Source: Flavobacterium selenitireducens
GTDB lineage: Bacteria; Bacteroidota; Bacteroidia; Flavobacteriales; Flavobacteriaceae
Direction of reading: 5' to 3'
Assembly (NCBI RefSeq): GCF_014748335.1
Contig: NZ_JAAVIY010000001.1
Span: 620,001 to 684,000 of the forward strand
Length of the DNA: 64,000 nucleotides
A model generated the notes under the pieces. It saw only the letters and a program-made list of their open reading frames with translations. It ran no database searches and was not told where the DNA came from. Shown here one piece after another: positions 40,169 through 48,752 of the stretch (position 1 is its first letter; every line of letters begins with the position of its first letter). Made by a program: the position numbers and the translations under genes.

Positions 40169-41863
40169 ATGAAATCGACGCTGACTTGCGTAGTCGTTTT
40201 GATCGTCCAGGGTCTTTACGCCCAGTCCATGACTGTACGTAAGGACTCTTTCAACATTTATTTTTCCCGAGGTGAATATGTCAAGGCGCTACAGTGTTCG
40301 GACAAAGCGTTGGCCCACTACGCGAAAGAAAGAGATCTCGTCGAACATTGCCGGCTGCTGATTAGGCGGGCCGCGGTGTTTGAAAAACTCGGTGCCGGCG
40401 AACGCGCCATGGAGACGCTCTACCGCGCTCTGGCAGCGTCCGAGGAAAGTGACGACGCTATCCTTCGAGCCTATGTGTTCAAGGAAATGGGCAAGCTGTA
40501 CGGCAATCGGCTCGACAACCAGGCCGCGATAAAAAATTACCACCAAGGATTGGCGCTGGTAAAACACATTCCGAACGATAGTTTGGAAGATGACCTTGTA
40601 CAGGGACTTTTCAAGTTTTACCGATTCTCAAATCGGGACAGCCTAAAATATTATATGGCAAAAGCAAATAAGTTCATGACCGCCAAGCGAACTCATGAAG
40701 GCTATGCGATCGCCCACAACAACTCTTTTGTTTATTACATCACGGTCGGAGATACCGCAAAAGCACGGAAATATCTCGACACGTCTATCTTTCACGCGAG
40801 GAAGTCGAATTGGCAGAAAATGCTCGTGGCAACGCTAAATAATCAAGCCGCGATGTATTATAAAGAGAACAAGTTTGCCGAAGCGAAAACATATTACGAC
40901 GAACTGCTCTCATTGATAGCACATGATACGACTTCATCGGACAAGGGAGATTATTACTACACCTATTCGGGAATACTGGCAGGACTGGGACGTTACAAAG
41001 AGGCCTATTCATATGCTGAAAAATCGATCGAGCTTCAGGACGACCTTTACGGAGAAGAGGTCAACAGCGCCCTGCGCGATATGAAGACCAAATACGCGCT
41101 GAAGGAGAAAGATGAAAAACAAGGCCGGGAGCGCCTCGTCTACCTGATCGTGATTGCGGTTTTCGTCATTTCTCTGATCCTTTTGTATTTCTTTTACCAG
41201 AACAACAAACTCAAGCAAACGAACAAAATCGCGTTGATCGAGCGCGAAACCCAGCAAAATCTGCTTTCTGCAACGCTCGATGCGAGGGAAGTGGAGCGCA
41301 AGGAAATCGCAGCCGTGCTACACGATAACATCAGTGCGTTGCTCTCCTCGGCCGGATTGCAGCTCATGGCGTTCTCATCCGCTCAAGGCAACACCTCGGA
41401 AGAGATTTCCAAAACACGCAACATCCTCAAGGAAGCCCATGACAAGGTGCGCGACCTTTCTCACGAGCTCGTCCCTACCCTTTTGGCAAAATTCGGTTTG
41501 GCGTATGCCCTCGAAGACATGTGCGAGAAATATTCTACGCCCAACCTGAGTTTTCAATATTCGGACAACGGCAAAGTAGCGCGTTATCCCGAGGATTTCG
41601 AAACTAAAATCTACTTTATCACAAGCGAATTGCTGAACAACGCACTCAAACACAGCAAAGCGACCATTGCGAAATTGGACGTAAATGTCGAGGATGGCCT
41701 CAACATCTCGCTCGAAGACAACGGCCAGGGTTTCGACATTACAAAACCAGACGGTTTCGGCCTTACGCAGATCAAGGCAAGAATTTCGTCCATGCAGGGT
41801 AAGGTCAATGTAGCGAGCAAGGTCGGTCAGGGAACCACTATCAAAATTTGGGTACCGCTGTGA
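40169..41863 (+). CDS. TPR-containing sensor histidine kinase (HisKA_3)
   Basis: 564 residues. Signal-like N-terminus (TLTCVVVLIVQGLYAQ), an extracytoplasmic TPR array (about 35-295), one membrane helix (about 323-343), a coiled coil, then the NarX-type dimerisation domain with phospho-accepting His385 (AAVLHDNISALLSS). The HATPase domain has TSELLNNALKHSKA, LEDNGQGFD and QGTTIKIWVPL. This is the standard Bacteroidota partner of NarL-type regulators. ATG at 40169 is preferred over a TTG at 40157 because it opens the signal peptide. Confidence 0.9.
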   Translation: MKSTLTCVVVLIVQGLYAQSMTVRKDSFNIYFSRGEYVKALQCSDKALAHYAKERDLVEHCRLLIRRAAVFEKLGAGERAMETLYRALAASEESDDAILRAYVFKEMGKLYGNRLDNQAAIKNYHQGLALVKHIPNDSLEDDLVQGLFKFYRFSNRDSLKYYMAKANKFMTAKRTHEGYAIAHNNSFVYYITVGDTAKARKYLDTSIFHARKSNWQKMLVATLNNQAAMYYKENKFAEAKTYYDELLSLIAHDTTSSDKGDYYYTYSGILAGLGRYKEAYSYAEKSIELQDDLYGEEVNSALRDMKTKYALKEKDEKQGRERLVYLIVIAVFVISLILLYFFYQNNKLKQTNKIALIERETQQNLLSATLDAREVERKEIAAVLHDNISALLSSAGLQLMAFSSAQGNTSEEISKTRNILKEAHDKVRDLSHELVPTLLAKFGLAYALEDMCEKYSTPNLSFQYSDNGKVARYPEDFETKIYFITSELLNNALKHSKATIAKLDVNVEDGLNISLEDNGQGFDITKPDGFGLTQIKARISSMQGKVNVASKVGQGTTIKIWVPL

Positions 41864-41894
41864 TTCGGGCGAGGCAATCGAATTGTTTTTAAGC

Positions 41895-41950
41895 GACAAC
41901 AAACGTTTACAAACGACAACAAACGCTTACAAACGAATACAAACGTTTGA
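41895..41950 (+). repeat. 20-bp direct repeat, 2.8 copies
   Basis: Units GACAACAAACGTTTACAAAC (41895-41914) and the same with one change (41915-41934), then a partial third copy. They lie between the kinase and the convergent phosphoesterase gene. Confidence 0.8.
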
Positions 41951-42050
41951 CTACCGACGCTTGTCGATTATTATTGCAATCTTTGTCCCGGGGGGCGGCC
42001 CCCTACGCCTCACACCAAACAACCTGCAAAAACCTCAAGCGCAAATCCCC

Positions 42051-42545
42051 TCACTTCTTCCCCAATTCCACAATTTCCATGTCCCTGATATTTTCTCCGT
42101 CAATTACAAAGCGCAACATCGTCCGAACCTGGTGAAAACCGCTTTTACCGGCCGCTCCCGGGTTCAGGTGAAGCAAGCCCAACTTTTTGTCGAACATGAC
42201 CTTGAGAATGTGCGAATGACCGCAAATAAAAATTTTGGGAGGATTTCGCTTCAATTCATCGCGAATTTGAGGATTGTATTTGTCGGGATAACCACCGATA
42301 TGCGTGATCCAAACCTCGACGTTCTCACACATAAACCGATTGTGCAACGGGAACTCAAGGCGGGCCGCGGCCCCGTCAATATTGCCGTAAACGGCACGCA
42401 ACGGCCTGACGGTTTTGATAGAATCAGTCACCGAAAGGTCGCCGATATCGCCCGCATGCCAAACCTCGTCGGCCTGGGCCACATATTTAAGGATCACCTC
42501 GTCGATATGGCCGTGGGTGTCAGAAAGCAGTAGTATTTTTTTCAT
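42051..42545 (-). CDS. YfcE/MJ0936-type metallophosphoesterase
   Basis: 164 residues. The calcineurin-like metal motifs are present: LLLSDTHGHIDE, WHAGDIGD, VYGNIDG, and the C-terminal ICGHSHI and HLNPGA. Enzymes of this size hydrolyse phosphodiesters such as bis-pNPP or 2',3'-cyclic nucleotides; the natural substrate is unknown. Single gene on the minus strand. Confidence 0.9.
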   Translation of the reverse strand: MKKILLLSDTHGHIDEVILKYVAQADEVWHAGDIGDLSVTDSIKTVRPLRAVYGNIDGAAARLEFPLHNRFMCENVEVWITHIGGYPDKYNPQIRDELKRNPPKIFICGHSHILKVMFDKKLGLLHLNPGAAGKSGFHQVRTMLRFVIDGENIRDMEIVELGKK

Positions 42546-42700
42546 CTGAAGCTATTTCCCGCTGTCCGCTTCCAGCTTTTTCATCCGCCTTGCTTTTTCT
42601 GCCTCGCTTCAGGCTTCCTCCGGTCGCCTTCACCGTGGCGAAAAAGCAGCCTGCGTATTTCAAAAGGCTGACCGCTTCCATCGGGGCTAGGCAAAAGTAC
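42546..42700. repeat. probable dispersed intergenic repeat
   Basis: Stretch with CCGCTGTCCGCTTCCAGC, GCTTCAGGCTTCCTCCGG and GACCGCTTCCATCGGGGCTA. It is open in several frames but has no coding signals. Its end resembles GCTTCCATCCCTAACGC at 48430-48451, and similar text recurs between genes in flavobacterial genomes as far as I recall; this is not verified. Confidence 0.45.
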
Positions 42701-42767
42701 AAAAACAACTTGCGTTTTATTAACGTTTGCTAACAGTTCGGCCGACTTTTGAGTGAGATATTATCCG

Positions 42768-42775
42768 TACTTTTG
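42768..42775 (+). promoter_or_regulatory. -7 box of truA
   Basis: TACTTTTG fits TAnnTTTG; a TTTG at 42748-42751 would be a -33 element with a short 16-nt spacer. The ATG is 47 bases downstream of the box. Confidence 0.5.
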
Positions 42776-42822
42776 CGTTCCGCGACAAGCCGCGAATCCC
42801 GGCTCGATGCAGACGTTACAAC

Positions 42823-43584
42823 ATGCGCTACTTCCTCGAATTTTCGTATAACGGCACTCACTATTGCGGCTGGCAGATCCAACCCGATGCGGCGTCCGTG
42901 CAGGGAACGTTGCAAAAATCGCTGTCGACGCTTCTCGGAGAAACCATCACCATCGTCGGAGCCGGCAGAACCGATACCGGTGTCCATGCCAAACTGATGT
43001 ACGCACATTTCGATACCGAAGCCTTTTTCGAAATTCCGGTCCTCCTCCATAGATTGAACTCGTTTTTGCCCCAGGACATTGCCGTGTCCGACATCATCCC
43101 TACACATGACGACGCACATGCCCGCTTCGACGCGACGGCTCGCACTTACGAATACCATATCCACACGAAAAAAAATGTATTTTTAGAGCAGCTCAGCTGG
43201 CAGCATTCGCGCAGACTCGACCTCGAGCAGATGAACCTCGCAGCCCGTCAACTGTTGCTCCACGAGGATTTTGAAAGTTTCTCGAAAACCAACACGGACG
43301 TCAGGACGTTTCGCTGTAACATCACCGAGGCGCATTGGGAACAGCTTGGCGACCGATTGATATTTACCATTTCCGCAGACCGCTTTTTGAGAAACATGGT
43401 CAGGGCCATCGTAGGTACGCTCATCCAGGTCGGCCTGGGAAAAACCACCGTAGCGCAATTCAATACGATAATCGAAAGCAAGAACCGCTCAAAGGCCGGA
43501 TTTTCGGTTCCTGCGAAAGGTTTGTATCTTGTCGCGATCAAATACGATTACATAAAACCACCAGCAACCCAGTCGCATCCATGA
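42823..43584 (+). CDS. truA: tRNA pseudouridine synthase A
   Basis: 253 residues, isomerises uridines 38-40 of the anticodon arm. The catalytic aspartate is Asp51 in GAGRTDTGVHA; other family signatures are FLEFSYNGTHYCGWQIQ and FLRNMVRAIVGTLIQVG. Its TGA overlaps the start of the ABC transporter gene (ATGA), so the two are translationally coupled. Confidence 0.95.
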   Translation: MRYFLEFSYNGTHYCGWQIQPDAASVQGTLQKSLSTLLGETITIVGAGRTDTGVHAKLMYAHFDTEAFFEIPVLLHRLNSFLPQDIAVSDIIPTHDDAHARFDATARTYEYHIHTKKNVFLEQLSWQHSRRLDLEQMNLAARQLLLHEDFESFSKTNTDVRTFRCNITEAHWEQLGDRLIFTISADRFLRNMVRAIVGTLIQVGLGKTTVAQFNTIIESKNRSKAGFSVPAKGLYLVAIKYDYIKPPATQSHP

Positions 43585-45347
43585 AGGCAAAAGCATTCGA
43601 TACCCGCCTGTTTTCGCGAATTTTACAGTACACGAAACCGTATCGCGCGCGTTTCTACGGCGTGGTCGTTTCGGCCATATTGCTTTCCATCTTTGCCGCA
43701 TTGCGACCTTATTTGCTCAAAAGTACTGTTGACGACTACGTGGCCCGGCACGATGGACAAGGTTTGCTTTTTTATGTCGGCCTTATGGGAATCGTACTCA
43801 TGCTCGAGGTTTTTTCTCAGTTTTATTTCGTGTATTGGGCCAACTGGCTCGGCCAGGATATCATCAAAGACATCCGCAATAAGTTGTTCCGGCATTTGCT
43901 CAGTTTTCGTATGAAATATTACGACAACGCGCCCGTCGGACAGCTCGTGACGCGTTCGGTTTCGGATATCGAACAAATCGCGCGCATTTTCAGCCAGGGA
44001 CTTTTCATGATCATTTCGGACATGCTCAAAATGATCGCCGTGTTGATTTTTATGTTCGCGATGAACTGGAAACTCGCCTGGATCGCGGTCTTGGCGATGC
44101 CTGTTTTGGTTTACGTCACCCGCATTTTTCAACGCAAGATGCAATTGGCGTTCGAAGAAGTGCGTACCCAGGTGGCCGCCATGAACACTTTTGTCCAGGA
44201 ACGCGTGACCGGAATGAAGATCGTGCAGCTGTTCAACCGCGAACGCATAGAGGCGCAAAAGTTCCGCGAGATCAACGACAAACATCGAAAAGCCTGGGTC
44301 AAGACAATTTTATACAACTCCATTTTCTTCCCCATCGCGGACATCATTTCAGCCTTTACGCTCGGAGCGGTGATTTACTACGCTTCTACGCTGATTTTGG
44401 GAGGAGACCAGACCACGTCGTTCGGCGACATGACCACCTACACGATGTGTATCGCGATGCTGTTCAACCCTTTGCGTCAAATTGCGGACAAATTCAACGA
44501 AATGCAGATGGGAATGATATCGGCCAACCGCGTTTTCGAAATTCTCGACATTACCGATGAAGTCCAGAAGACGGGCGAAATCGAAGCGCCGGCGTTCAAG
44601 GGCGACATTGCCTTCCAGGGCGTACGTTTCAGCTACACCGGCAAGGACGAGGTCATAAAGGGCATCGATCTTACCGTGAATGCGGGCCAGACCGTTGCGA
44701 TAGTAGGATCGACGGGAGCCGGAAAATCGACCATCATCAACCTGCTCAACCGCTTTTACGAAATCAACGACGGCAGTATCGCCATTGATGGGGAAGACAT
44801 CCGAAACTACAGGCTTAAATCGCTGCGAAAACAAATCGCCATTGTACTCCAGGATGTTTTTCTGTTCGCCGACACGATACTCAACAATATCACGCTCCAC
44901 AACCCTGACATTTCGCGCCAGGATGTGATCAACGCAGCGAACCGCATCGGCGTTCACGAATTCATCATGAGCCTGCCCGGCGGGTACGATTACAACGTCA
45001 AGGAAAGGGGCGTCATGCTCTCCTCGGGCCAACGCCAGCTCATTGCGTTCCTGCGTGCTTTCGTGAGCAATCCCGGTATCCTGATTTTGGATGAAGCGAC
45101 ATCATCTGTAGACACATATACGGAAGAACTCATCCAACGTGCAACCGAAACCATAACGGCGGGACGCACCTCTATCGTGATCGCCCACCGTTTGGCGACC
45201 GTGGTCAAAGCCGACAAGATCGTCGTGATGGACAAAGGCCTTATCGTAGAAGAAGGAACCCATCAGGAATTGCTCGGCAAAAGCGAAGGTTATTACCGCA
45301 ACCTGTATTTCTCCCAGTTTTTGGTCGAAGAAGAGAATCAATCGTAA
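43581..45347 (+). CDS. MsbA-like ABC transporter (permease-ATPase fusion)
   Basis: 588 residues, a half-transporter with six membrane helices (about 20-315) fused to one ATPase domain, acting as a homodimer. Walker A is GSTGAGKS, the signature LSSGQRQL, Walker B ILILDEATSSVD, and the H-loop IVIAHRLATV. Type IV exporter fold; lipids or drugs are possible substrates. The frame is open far upstream inside truA, but the ATG at 43581 starts MKAKAFDTRLFSRIL, the natural N-terminus. The 3' end overlaps the convergent CPBP gene by 10 bp. Confidence 0.92.
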   Translation: MKAKAFDTRLFSRILQYTKPYRARFYGVVVSAILLSIFAALRPYLLKSTVDDYVARHDGQGLLFYVGLMGIVLMLEVFSQFYFVYWANWLGQDIIKDIRNKLFRHLLSFRMKYYDNAPVGQLVTRSVSDIEQIARIFSQGLFMIISDMLKMIAVLIFMFAMNWKLAWIAVLAMPVLVYVTRIFQRKMQLAFEEVRTQVAAMNTFVQERVTGMKIVQLFNRERIEAQKFREINDKHRKAWVKTILYNSIFFPIADIISAFTLGAVIYYASTLILGGDQTTSFGDMTTYTMCIAMLFNPLRQIADKFNEMQMGMISANRVFEILDITDEVQKTGEIEAPAFKGDIAFQGVRFSYTGKDEVIKGIDLTVNAGQTVAIVGSTGAGKSTIINLLNRFYEINDGSIAIDGEDIRNYRLKSLRKQIAIVLQDVFLFADTILNNITLHNPDISRQDVINAANRIGVHEFIMSLPGGYDYNVKERGVMLSSGQRQLIAFLRAFVSNPGILILDEATSSVDTYTEELIQRATETITAGRTSIVIAHRLATVVKADKIVVMDKGLIVEEGTHQELLGKSEGYYRNLYFSQFLVEEENQS

Positions 45348-45979
45348 AAAGACAACATCCCAAAATAAGCCAGTGTCAGGAAAAGCGTATCGACGAGGCC
45401 GTGAATGACGATGTTGATCCAGATGTTGCGCCACTTGGCATAAACCGCAGCGAACGCCAGCCCGAAAGCGAACGTGACGACCAATCCCGTTGGTCCTTGG
45501 TACAAATGAGGCAACGAAAACAAAATCGCCGATAACAAGACGTTTAGCGAATCCCTCCGTCCGAATACGGTTTCCAATTGCAGGAATGCGAATGCCCTGA
45601 AAAACAATTCTTCCCCAAACGCGGCCGAAATCCACATAAAGGCCAAATATTTTAAATAATTCGGCAAGTCGCCTTCTATAAAGTTGAATGCCGAGTAATC
45701 GGCTGGTTCTTTGAAAATCAGGCTGGCTTCGGGTTGTATCAGGAAGTCCATCGCAATTTCCAGCGGAACGAACAGCGCCAAGGCAATTTCCAATTCCCTC
45801 CACCTGAAAGACGCGAATCCCAACCTGCTAACGGACTTAAATCGAATCCAGGTTAAGAGCAACACAAATCCGATTACCACGATCATCGTGAACGGGAACC
45901 GGGTCAGCGGATTGAACAACAAAGCGAATCCCAATGCCAAGGCGAGCGCCGCTCCCGATGGAGTTGATAGGTATTTCAT
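45338..45979 (-). CDS. CPBP-family intramembrane metalloprotease
   Basis: 213 residues with about six membrane helices. The catalytic motifs are EELFFRAFAFLQ (EExxxR), LPHLYQG and the C-terminal WINIVIHGLVD (HxxxN/D-type). These are CAAX-protease-like membrane proteases whose bacterial substrates are mostly unknown. Its last 10 bp overlap the convergent ABC transporter gene. Confidence 0.88.
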   Translation of the reverse strand: MKYLSTPSGAALALALGFALLFNPLTRFPFTMIVVIGFVLLLTWIRFKSVSRLGFASFRWRELEIALALFVPLEIAMDFLIQPEASLIFKEPADYSAFNFIEGDLPNYLKYLAFMWISAAFGEELFFRAFAFLQLETVFGRRDSLNVLLSAILFSLPHLYQGPTGLVVTFAFGLAFAAVYAKWRNIWINIVIHGLVDTLFLTLAYFGMLSFYD

Positions 45980-46122
45980 GATTGATGATTGACGATTGCG
46001 TCATATGACCACATCTCCTTCCAAACGTTACATGGGCCCAATTACCCACTATAAAAGTTTGGCAATCAATGCAACATGCCGTATAATTGCTCTTTTAATC
46101 ATCATCAATTATCGAAACAGTT

Positions 46123-46590
46123 ATGAACGGAAACAACGAGACGGCGTTCGCGACCGCGCTGCCAAAAATCATCCTGAACGGGCAAGGCCAGTCCCAAAAT
46201 GTGCTCGGCGACGTACAAACCATCAAATTGTCAGGAAAAGATACCGACGGGCTCTTTACGGTCGTCGAAAACTACAACGAGCCCGGAGTCGGCATCCCGA
46301 TGCACATTCACGAAAATGAAGACGAGATCTTCCATATCATCGAAGGCCAGATGGAATTCGAGACACAGGGCAAAACAACGCTTTTGTCAAAAGGCGATAT
46401 GATCTTTTTGCCGCGCATGATCCCGCACGCCTTCAAGGTCGTCGGCAATGTGAAGTGCAAAGCGATCGTGACGGTCATTCCCTCCGGAATCGAGGAAATG
46501 TTCGAGTCGTTAGCCGCCTTGCCTCCCGGTCCGCCGGATTTTGAGAAAGTGAGTGCGATCTGCGCCAGGCAAGGGATTCGGTTCTTGTGA
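46123..46590 (+). CDS. cupin-domain protein
   Basis: 155 residues with one cupin barrel. Motif 1 is GIPMHIHENEDEIFHIIEG (two His and Glu metal ligands) and motif 2 is FLPRMIPHAFKVVG (third His). Such single-domain cupins include quercetinase-like and sugar-binding proteins; the reaction cannot be deduced. Single gene, followed by its own hairpin. Confidence 0.85.
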   Translation: MNGNNETAFATALPKIILNGQGQSQNVLGDVQTIKLSGKDTDGLFTVVENYNEPGVGIPMHIHENEDEIFHIIEGQMEFETQGKTTLLSKGDMIFLPRMIPHAFKVVGNVKCKAIVTVIPSGIEEMFESLAALPPGPPDFEKVSAICARQGIRFL

Positions 46591-46618
46591 AGCATCCGAA
46601 TCTGAAGTACTGAAGTGA

Positions 46619-46661
46619 AAAGTGCCGAGGTGATTCCGTCGAGGGATTACTTCGGCATTTT
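46619..46661 (+). terminator. hairpin after the cupin gene
   Basis: AAGTGCCGAGGT pairs with ACTTCGGCATTT with G-U pairs, followed by TTCG; a moderate terminator. Confidence 0.55.
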
Positions 46662-46773
46662 CGTAAAAATTACCCGCGTTAATCGCGATTTCGCCCGACT
46701 CACCCGCTCTATCTCGCAACTCTTGCACTTCACCACTAATTTCCGTACTTTCGCACTGCAAAAAATAGTCAAT

Positions 46774-48162
46774 ATGAAATACGACGTTATAGTTTTGGGA
46801 AGCGGTCCCGGCGGTTATGTAGCTGCCATCCGCGCGGCGCAACTGGGATTCAAGACCGCTGTTGTCGAAAAGGAAAGCCTCGGTGGGATTTGCCTTAACT
46901 GGGGATGTATTCCTACGAAAGCACTTTTGAAATCGGCTCAGGTTTTCGATTACCTCAAACACGCCTCCGATTACGGACTTACCGTAACGGCCTACGACAA
47001 GGATTTTCCCGCCGTGATCCAGCGTTCGCGCGGTGTCGCTGACGGGATGAGCAAAGGGATCCAGTTCCTGATGAAGAAAAACAAGATCGACGTTATCGAA
47101 GGATCGGGCAAATTGAAGCCAGGAAAAAAATTGGACGTCACGTCAAAAGACGGCAACAAGACCGAATATTCAGCCGACCATATCATCATTGCCACCGGAG
47201 CCCGTTCGCGCGAATTGCCGAACATCCCGCAGGATGGCAAAAAAGTAATCGGTTACCGACAGGCGATGACGCTTCCGGAACAACCCAAATCGATGATCGT
47301 CGTAGGATCTGGTGCGATCGGAGTCGAATTCGCCCACTTCTACCATTCGATGGGAACCGAAGTCACGATCGTGGAATTCCTTCCGAACCTCGTGCCTTTG
47401 GAAGACGAAGACATCTCGAAACAATTCGAGCGTTCGATCAAGAAAGCCGGTATCAAAGTCATGACGAGTTCCTCGGTAGAACGCATCGACACGAGCGGAA
47501 ACGGCGTGAAAGCGTTCGTCAAGACCGCTAAAGGCGAAGAAATCATCGAGGCAGACATCCTGCTTTCAGCCGTCGGAATCAAATCCAACATAGAAAATAT
47601 CGGCCTTGAAGAAGTCGGCATCGCTACTGATCGCGATAAGATCCTCGTAAACGACTGGTACCAAACCAACATTCCGGGTTATTACGCTATCGGCGACGTC
47701 GTTCCCGGACCTGCGTTGGCCCACGTCGCGTCTGCCGAAGGCATTACCTGTGTCGAGAAGATCAAAGGGTTGCACGTCGACAAGATCGATTACGGTAACA
47801 TCCCGGGTTGTACGTATGCCACTCCGGAGATCGCTTCCGTCGGCATGACCGAAAAACAAGCCAAGGAAAAAGGGTACGAACTCAAGATCGGCAAATTCCC
47901 GTTCTCGGCCTCCGGAAAAGCGAAAGCTGCCGGAACGCCCGATGGATTCGTAAAAGTGATCTTCGACGCCAAATACGGCGAATGGCTCGGCTGCCACATG
48001 ATCGGTGCCGGCGTTACCGATATGATAGCCGAAGCAGTAGTTGCGCGCAAACTGGAAACGACGGGACACGAAATCATCAAGTCGGTTCACCCTCACCCTA
48101 CCATGAGCGAAGCCGTCATGGAAGCCGCCGCCGATGCGTACGGAGAAGTGATTCACTTGTGA
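46774..48162 (+). CDS. lpd: dihydrolipoyl dehydrogenase (E3)
   Basis: 462 residues. FAD motif GSGPGGY, redox disulfide Cys40-Cys45 in GGICLNWGCIPTK, NAD-binding VVGSGAIGVEFA, and the catalytic His-Glu motif HPHPTMSEAVMEA at the C-terminus of the dimer interface. It reoxidises lipoamide for pyruvate, 2-oxoglutarate and branched-chain dehydrogenases; ilvE in this window feeds the last. The ORF is open to 46615, but the ATG at 46774 lies 20 bases after a TACTTTCG promoter-like box (46746-46753) and starts MKYDVIVLGSG. Confidence 0.95.
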   Translation: MKYDVIVLGSGPGGYVAAIRAAQLGFKTAVVEKESLGGICLNWGCIPTKALLKSAQVFDYLKHASDYGLTVTAYDKDFPAVIQRSRGVADGMSKGIQFLMKKNKIDVIEGSGKLKPGKKLDVTSKDGNKTEYSADHIIIATGARSRELPNIPQDGKKVIGYRQAMTLPEQPKSMIVVGSGAIGVEFAHFYHSMGTEVTIVEFLPNLVPLEDEDISKQFERSIKKAGIKVMTSSSVERIDTSGNGVKAFVKTAKGEEIIEADILLSAVGIKSNIENIGLEEVGIATDRDKILVNDWYQTNIPGYYAIGDVVPGPALAHVASAEGITCVEKIKGLHVDKIDYGNIPGCTYATPEIASVGMTEKQAKEKGYELKIGKFPFSASGKAKAAGTPDGFVKVIFDAKYGEWLGCHMIGAGVTDMIAEAVVARKLETTGHEIIKSVHPHPTMSEAVMEAAADAYGEVIHL

Positions 48163-48202
48163 CACGACCGGCACCAAAAAGTGCTGGCCAAATATCGAAA
48201 CG

Positions 48203-48232
48203 AAAAATCCGCTGTGAAAGGCGGATTTTTTT
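48203..48232 (+). terminator. terminator of lpd
   Basis: AAAAATCCGC (48203-48212) and GCGGATTTTT (48221-48230) form a perfect 10-bp stem with an 8-nt loop. Confidence 0.9.
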
Positions 48233-48279
48233 ATTGGGAATAGTCGTCTTTGCCCTATTTTACTGTCGCCACTTCCTGT

Positions 48280-48452
48280 TTGGGCGTTCCGGACGCAAGG
48301 CGCAAAGTGGTCATAGCCATTTCGGTGATTCGGCTTCGCCTCGGTTGCCTTGCGCCGTCGGGCTGTGCGCTGTATCTTTTGCCCTTCTACAAAGGTTTTC
48401 AAAACCTCCGCGTTTTCAGGCAAAAGGATGCCGCTTCCATCCCTAACGCGAA
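48280..48452. repeat. probable dispersed intergenic repeat
   Basis: Non-coding stretch with GTCGGGCTGTGCGCTGTATC, TACAAAGGTTTTCAAAACC and AGGATGCCGCTTCCATCCCT followed by AACGC. It also has an inverted pair CGCAAGGC / GCCTTGCG. I recall near-identical text scattered between genes of many flavobacteria, but could not check. It abuts the frameshifted gene on its right side. Confidence 0.5.
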
Positions 48453-48752
48453 TCTCGTCCGGAACGCGACTTGCGCAAGAAAATCACGACCGCCTGCACA
48501 ATGGCCACGATCCACATCAGCAACCCAATGCAATCCCAGGAAGGCCACACGCGCAGACGGCATTCCACATTTAAGGCCTTGGGCAGCGGATTCGGAAGCA
48601 GCGATACTGGCGGCGGCCACGATAAGGGCAAACTGCAGGAATGTCGTAGCGAGCACAAGCAATGCGAACTTTTTCGCCGAAAGGCCGGCCCTGCCAAAAT
48701 ACAATTGGAGCAAAAGCGGCACAATCAGGGAAAAAGACGTTAGAGCAGCCAT
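48443..48752 (-). pseudogene. small membrane-protein gene, probably frameshifted
   Basis: The 5' part (start 48752) reads MAALTSFSLIVPLLLQLYFG with further hydrophobic sequence and CGMPSARVAFLGLHW. In that frame the sequence then turns into hydrophilic, non-coding-like text. The overlapping frame ending at 48443 instead continues with IGLLMWIVAIVQAVVIFL and RKSRSGRD, a good last membrane helix plus basic tail. A single-base indel near 48500-48545 would join them into a ~100-residue protein with three helices. Its ATG overlaps the upstream stop (ATGA), so it was translated from the aldo/keto reductase transcript. It may be a real pseudogene or a sequencing error. Confidence 0.65.

Noticed and set aside
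42520..42708. 62-codon minus-strand ORF between phosphoesterase and truA
   Set aside because: Overlaps what looks like a dispersed non-coding repeat; no plausible protein features.
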